Below are positions 10,715 through 13,370 of a DNA stretch of 13,370 nucleotides, piece by piece. The DNA comes from DATEAV01 sp964575425. GTDB lineage: Bacteria; Chloroflexota; Anaerolineae; Anaerolineales; E44-bin32. A model generated the notes under the pieces. The model had not been told where the DNA came from. It saw only the letters and a list, made by a program, of their open reading frames with translations, and made no database searches. The stretch spans positions 1 through 13,370 of the forward strand of contig CAZNRD010000063.1 of NCBI GenBank assembly GCA_964575425.1. Reading direction: 5' to 3'. The position numbers and the translations under genes were made by a program. Numbering within the stretch: the first letter of the stretch is position 1; the number at the start of each line of letters is the position of its first letter.

Positions 10715-13370
10715 ATGGAACGAAACGACTGGCATACACTGAGCGTATCAGACGTGCTGGAGGGAGTTGAGAGCCAGGCCGGCGGCCTCGCACAGGCCAC
10801 TGCTCGCGCGCGCCTTGGGCAGTACGGCCCCAACGAACTGCAGGCGGCGCAACGCGTCTCTCCGTGGCGCATTTTGCTGTCGCAGTTCAAGAACGTCCTC
10901 ATCCTGATCCTGCTGGCCGCCACGGGGATCTCGCTCTTGCTGGGCCACGGCACTGAGTCCATCGTCATCACCGTCATCGTGCTTTTTGCGGTTCTGCTGG
11001 GATTCATCCAGGAATACCGCGCCGAGCGCGCCATCGAGGCATTGCAGAAGATGGCCGCGCCGACGGCAACGGTGCTGCGCGACGGGCAAGAGGTCCGCAT
11101 CCCGGCCCGCGATCTGGTGCCGGGCGATGTGATCATCCTGCACACGGGCGATCGTGTCCCGGCGGATGGCCGGTTGATCGAAGCGGTCAACTTGCAGCTC
11201 GAGGAGGCGGCGCTGACCGGCGAGTCCATGCCGGTGGAGAAAGTCACTCAACCGCTACAGGACGGCGGCCTGGCCATCGGGGATCGCAGGAACATGGTGT
11301 ACGCGGGCACGGCCGTCAGCTACGGGCGAGGCCGGGCGGTTGTCGTGGGCACGGGGATGAAAACCGAGTTTGGCAAGATCGCGCAGCTGCTTCAGACCGT
11401 TGAGGCGGGCAAGACCCCTCTCCAGGAAAACCTGGACAAAGTGGGCGGCCTTCTGGCGCGCGCTGCTCTGCTCGTCGTGCTGCTCATTGTGGCGATCGGG
11501 TTGGTGCGCGGCCAGCCCTTCATCGAAATGTTGATCTTCGGCATTGCGCTCGCGGTGGCGGTCGTCCCCGAGGCTCTGCCCGCCGTGGTCACCGTCTCGC
11601 TCGCCATCGGCGTGCAGAAGATGGTGAAGCGCAACGCCCTGATCCGACGGCTTCCCGCGGTCGAGACGCTTGGCAGCACTTCGGTCATCTGCTCAGACAA
11701 GACCGGAACCCTGACCAAGGACCAGATGACGGTGCGGGCGATTCACGTCGCCGGGCAAGTCATCACCGTGTCTGGAGCAGGATACACGCCGGAGGGTGAG
11801 TTCTCCGTAGAGGGCGCAGCTGTGCCGCCAGGCAGCGAGCTCCGCCAGCTGCTCACGGCAGCCGTGCTGGCCTCGGATGCACGCCTGGTGAAGGACGATG
11901 GAGAGTGGGAAATCCGAGGGGATCCAACCGAAGGTTCGCTGATCGTCGCGGCGGCCAAGGCCAACCTGTGGAAGGAATCACTGGATGCGGCCTATCCCCG
12001 CGTGCAGGAGATTCCGTTCACGTCCGAAAGCAAGCGCATGACCACTCTCCATCAGACAGAGGATGGCGTGGTGGCCTACGCGAAAGGCGCGCCCGAGGTG
12101 ATCCTGGGCAGCTGCGACAGGCACCTGACCGCAGGGGGTGTTCAGCCGTTGGACGACATCGGGCGCCAGCGCATCCTTGCCGCGGCTCAGCAGATGGCCG
12201 AAGAAGCCCTGCGCGTGTTGGGCATCGCCTTCAAACCCGGAGCCAGCCTCCAAACCGCTGAGCGCGGCATGATCTTCCTCGGCCTGGCCGGCATGATTGA
12301 CCCGCCACGGCCGGAAGTGAAGGCCGCCATCGCTGTCTGTGAACAGGCAGGCATTCGCCCGATCATGATCACCGGCGATCATCCCGTCACCGCACGGTCC
12401 ATCGCCCGTGAGTTGGGCATGCTGCGCAATGGCCGCGTGGTGACCGGCGCAGAGCTCGAGAAGATGAGCGACGATATCCTGCAACGTGACGTGGAGGCAA
12501 TTGACGTCTATGCTCGCGTCTCGCCAGCGCACAAGCTGCGCATCGTGAAGGCGCTGCAGGCCAACGGTCACATCGCCGCCATGACGGGTGACGGCGTCAA
12601 TGACGCCCCAGCCCTGAAGAAAGCCGACATCGGCGTGGCCATGGGCATCACCGGCACGGATGTCTCCAAAGAAGCCGCCGCCATGATCCTGACGGACGAC
12701 AACTTCGCCTCCATCGTTGCCGCGGTGGAGGAAGGCCGCGGCGTGTTCGGCAACATCAAGAAGTACCTGATGTACCTCCTTTCCTCCAACATCGGCGAGA
12801 TCACGCTCATCGCCGCGGCAGCCCTCTTGGGCCTGCCCCTGCCCCTGACCGCAGTGCAGATCCTGTACGTCAACCTGGCTACCGATGGCCTGCCTGCCCT
12901 GGCCCTTTCCGTGGATCCTCCCGAAGAGGACTTGATGCGACGCAGGCCGCGCGACCCGCACCGAAGCATTTTCACCAGGCCGGTGGTCACACTGATGACC
13001 CTCGGCGGCCTCTGGTCGGCGCTTGTCAATCTGGGGTTGTTTACCTGGGCGCTGAGTTCCGGGCGCGGCGTGCAGGAAGCCATGACGATGACATTCGTAA
13101 ACCTGGTCCTAATCCAATTCCTCAAGGCGTACAACTTCCGGTCCGACCGGTGCCCGGTGTTCCGGAAACCTTTTGCCAACAAGTGGCTGAACTTGGCCGT
13201 CCTGTGGGAGGCCGCCCTGCTGCTGTTGATCGTTTACCTCCCCTTCCTGCATGAGCCATTCAACACCTATTCCCTGCCACTCATCGACTGGATCGTGGTG
13301 CTGGCCGTTGCGTTCACCATCATGCCCGTGCTGGAACTGGCGAAGTGGATGGAACGCAGAGGCTGGTTCG
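10715..13370 (+). CDS. P-type cation ATPase (SERCA/PMCA-like, P2 type), probable Mn2+/Ca2+ exporter, 3'-partial
   Basis: Membrane ATP-driven cation pump. 885 codons are in view, and the frame is intact to the window edge with probably only a few residues missing. The ATG at 10715 gives MERNDWHTLSVSDVLEGVES, the usual cation-ATPase N-terminal domain. No strong Shine-Dalgarno is seen (GAGGAG lies 16 nt away). Motifs are actuator TGES (168-171), TM4 PEALP (285-289), phosphorylation site DKTGT (Asp328), nucleotide-binding KGAPE (457-461), TGD (553-555) and the hinge MTGDGVNDAP (623-632). Ion-site residues are N692 and E695 in TM5 (SSNIGE) and N720, T723 and D724 in TM6 (NLATD). The TM8 position that is Glu in SERCA reads Gln801, as in one-ion pumps. 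Homology alone says Ca2+-type. The upstream manganese riboswitch, as for Lactococcus YoaB and pneumococcal MgtA, points to Mn2+ export. Confidence 0.95.
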   Translation, partial: MERNDWHTLSVSDVLEGVESQAGGLAQATARARLGQYGPNELQAAQRVSPWRILLSQFKNVLILILLAATGISLLLGHGTESIVITVIVLFAVLLGFIQEYRAERAIEALQKMAAPTATVLRDGQEVRIPARDLVPGDVIILHTGDRVPADGRLIEAVNLQLEEAALTGESMPVEKVTQPLQDGGLAIGDRRNMVYAGTAVSYGRGRAVVVGTGMKTEFGKIAQLLQTVEAGKTPLQENLDKVGGLLARAALLVVLLIVAIGLVRGQPFIEMLIFGIALAVAVVPEALPAVVTVSLAIGVQKMVKRNALIRRLPAVETLGSTSVICSDKTGTLTKDQMTVRAIHVAGQVITVSGAGYTPEGEFSVEGAAVPPGSELRQLLTAAVLASDARLVKDDGEWEIRGDPTEGSLIVAAAKANLWKESLDAAYPRVQEIPFTSESKRMTTLHQTEDGVVAYAKGAPEVILGSCDRHLTAGGVQPLDDIGRQRILAAAQQMAEEALRVLGIAFKPGASLQTAERGMIFLGLAGMIDPPRPEVKAAIAVCEQAGIRPIMITGDHPVTARSIARELGMLRNGRVVTGAELEKMSDDILQRDVEAIDVYARVSPAHKLRIVKALQANGHIAAMTGDGVNDAPALKKADIGVAMGITGTDVSKEAAAMILTDDNFASIVAAVEEGRGVFGNIKKYLMYLLSSNIGEITLIAAAALLGLPLPLTAVQILYVNLATDGLPALALSVDPPEEDLMRRRPRDPHRSIFTRPVVTLMTLGGLWSALVNLGLFTWALSSGRGVQEAMTMTFVNLVLIQFLKAYNFRSDRCPVFRKPFANKWLNLAVLWEAALLLLIVYLPFLHEPFNTYSLPLIDWIVVLAVAFTIMPVLELAKWMERRGWF

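Noticed and set aside
10263..10742. 159-codon ORF running into the ATPase start
   Set aside because: No ribosome site and an Arg/Gly/Pro-rich chance-like composition, and it overlaps the well-supported ATPase start.

Overview
The window is GC-rich DNA from a bacterial chromosome. Densely packed genes, GTG starts and 4-bp overlaps all fit a bacterium. A lipid-anchored CapA-like protein with a Pro/Thr linker and a sugar-binding protein very close in style to the Thermus/Chloroflexota glucose-binding family suggest Chloroflexota (Anaerolineae-like). That is an inference from protein style, not a proof.

Layout. (1) Positions 1-2980, + strand: a carbohydrate ABC importer consisting of a binding protein (5' end cut by the window) and two permeases, with a perfect 13-bp hairpin between the binding protein and the first permease. 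No ATPase gene for this importer is in view. (2) Positions 2970-4613, - strand: a CapA-family lipoprotein that converges on, and overlaps by 11 bp, the second permease gene. (3) Positions 4670-9699, - strand: a five-gene efflux operon in the order TetR regulator, ABC-2 permease, HlyD/YbhG-type adaptor, ATPase 1, ATPase 2. This is a YbhGFSR/CecR-like exporter with the double ATPase split into two genes and only one permease gene present. Its promoter (TTGACA, 17 bp, TATCCT) and a perfect 14-bp palindromic operator lie just ahead of tetR. (4) Positions 9700-10714: about 1 kb without a supportable protein gene. It holds a forward promoter (TTGACG, 17 bp, TACACT) and a yybP-ykoY manganese riboswitch starting at the predicted transcript start. 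A mutually exclusive 13-bp expression-platform hairpin follows, then about 515 bp of unexplained leader. (5) Positions 10715-13370, + strand: a P-type (SERCA/PMCA-like) cation ATPase, complete except for its last few codons.

How it fits together. Two export systems diverge from the 9.7-10.1 kb control region. One is a ligand-induced (TetR) ABC exporter. The other is a P-type ATPase that sequence alone would label a Ca2+ pump, but the manganese riboswitch in its leader points to Mn2+ export. The most notable signals are this riboswitch-ATPase pair, its unusually long leader, and the asymmetric two-ATPase/one-permease exporter.
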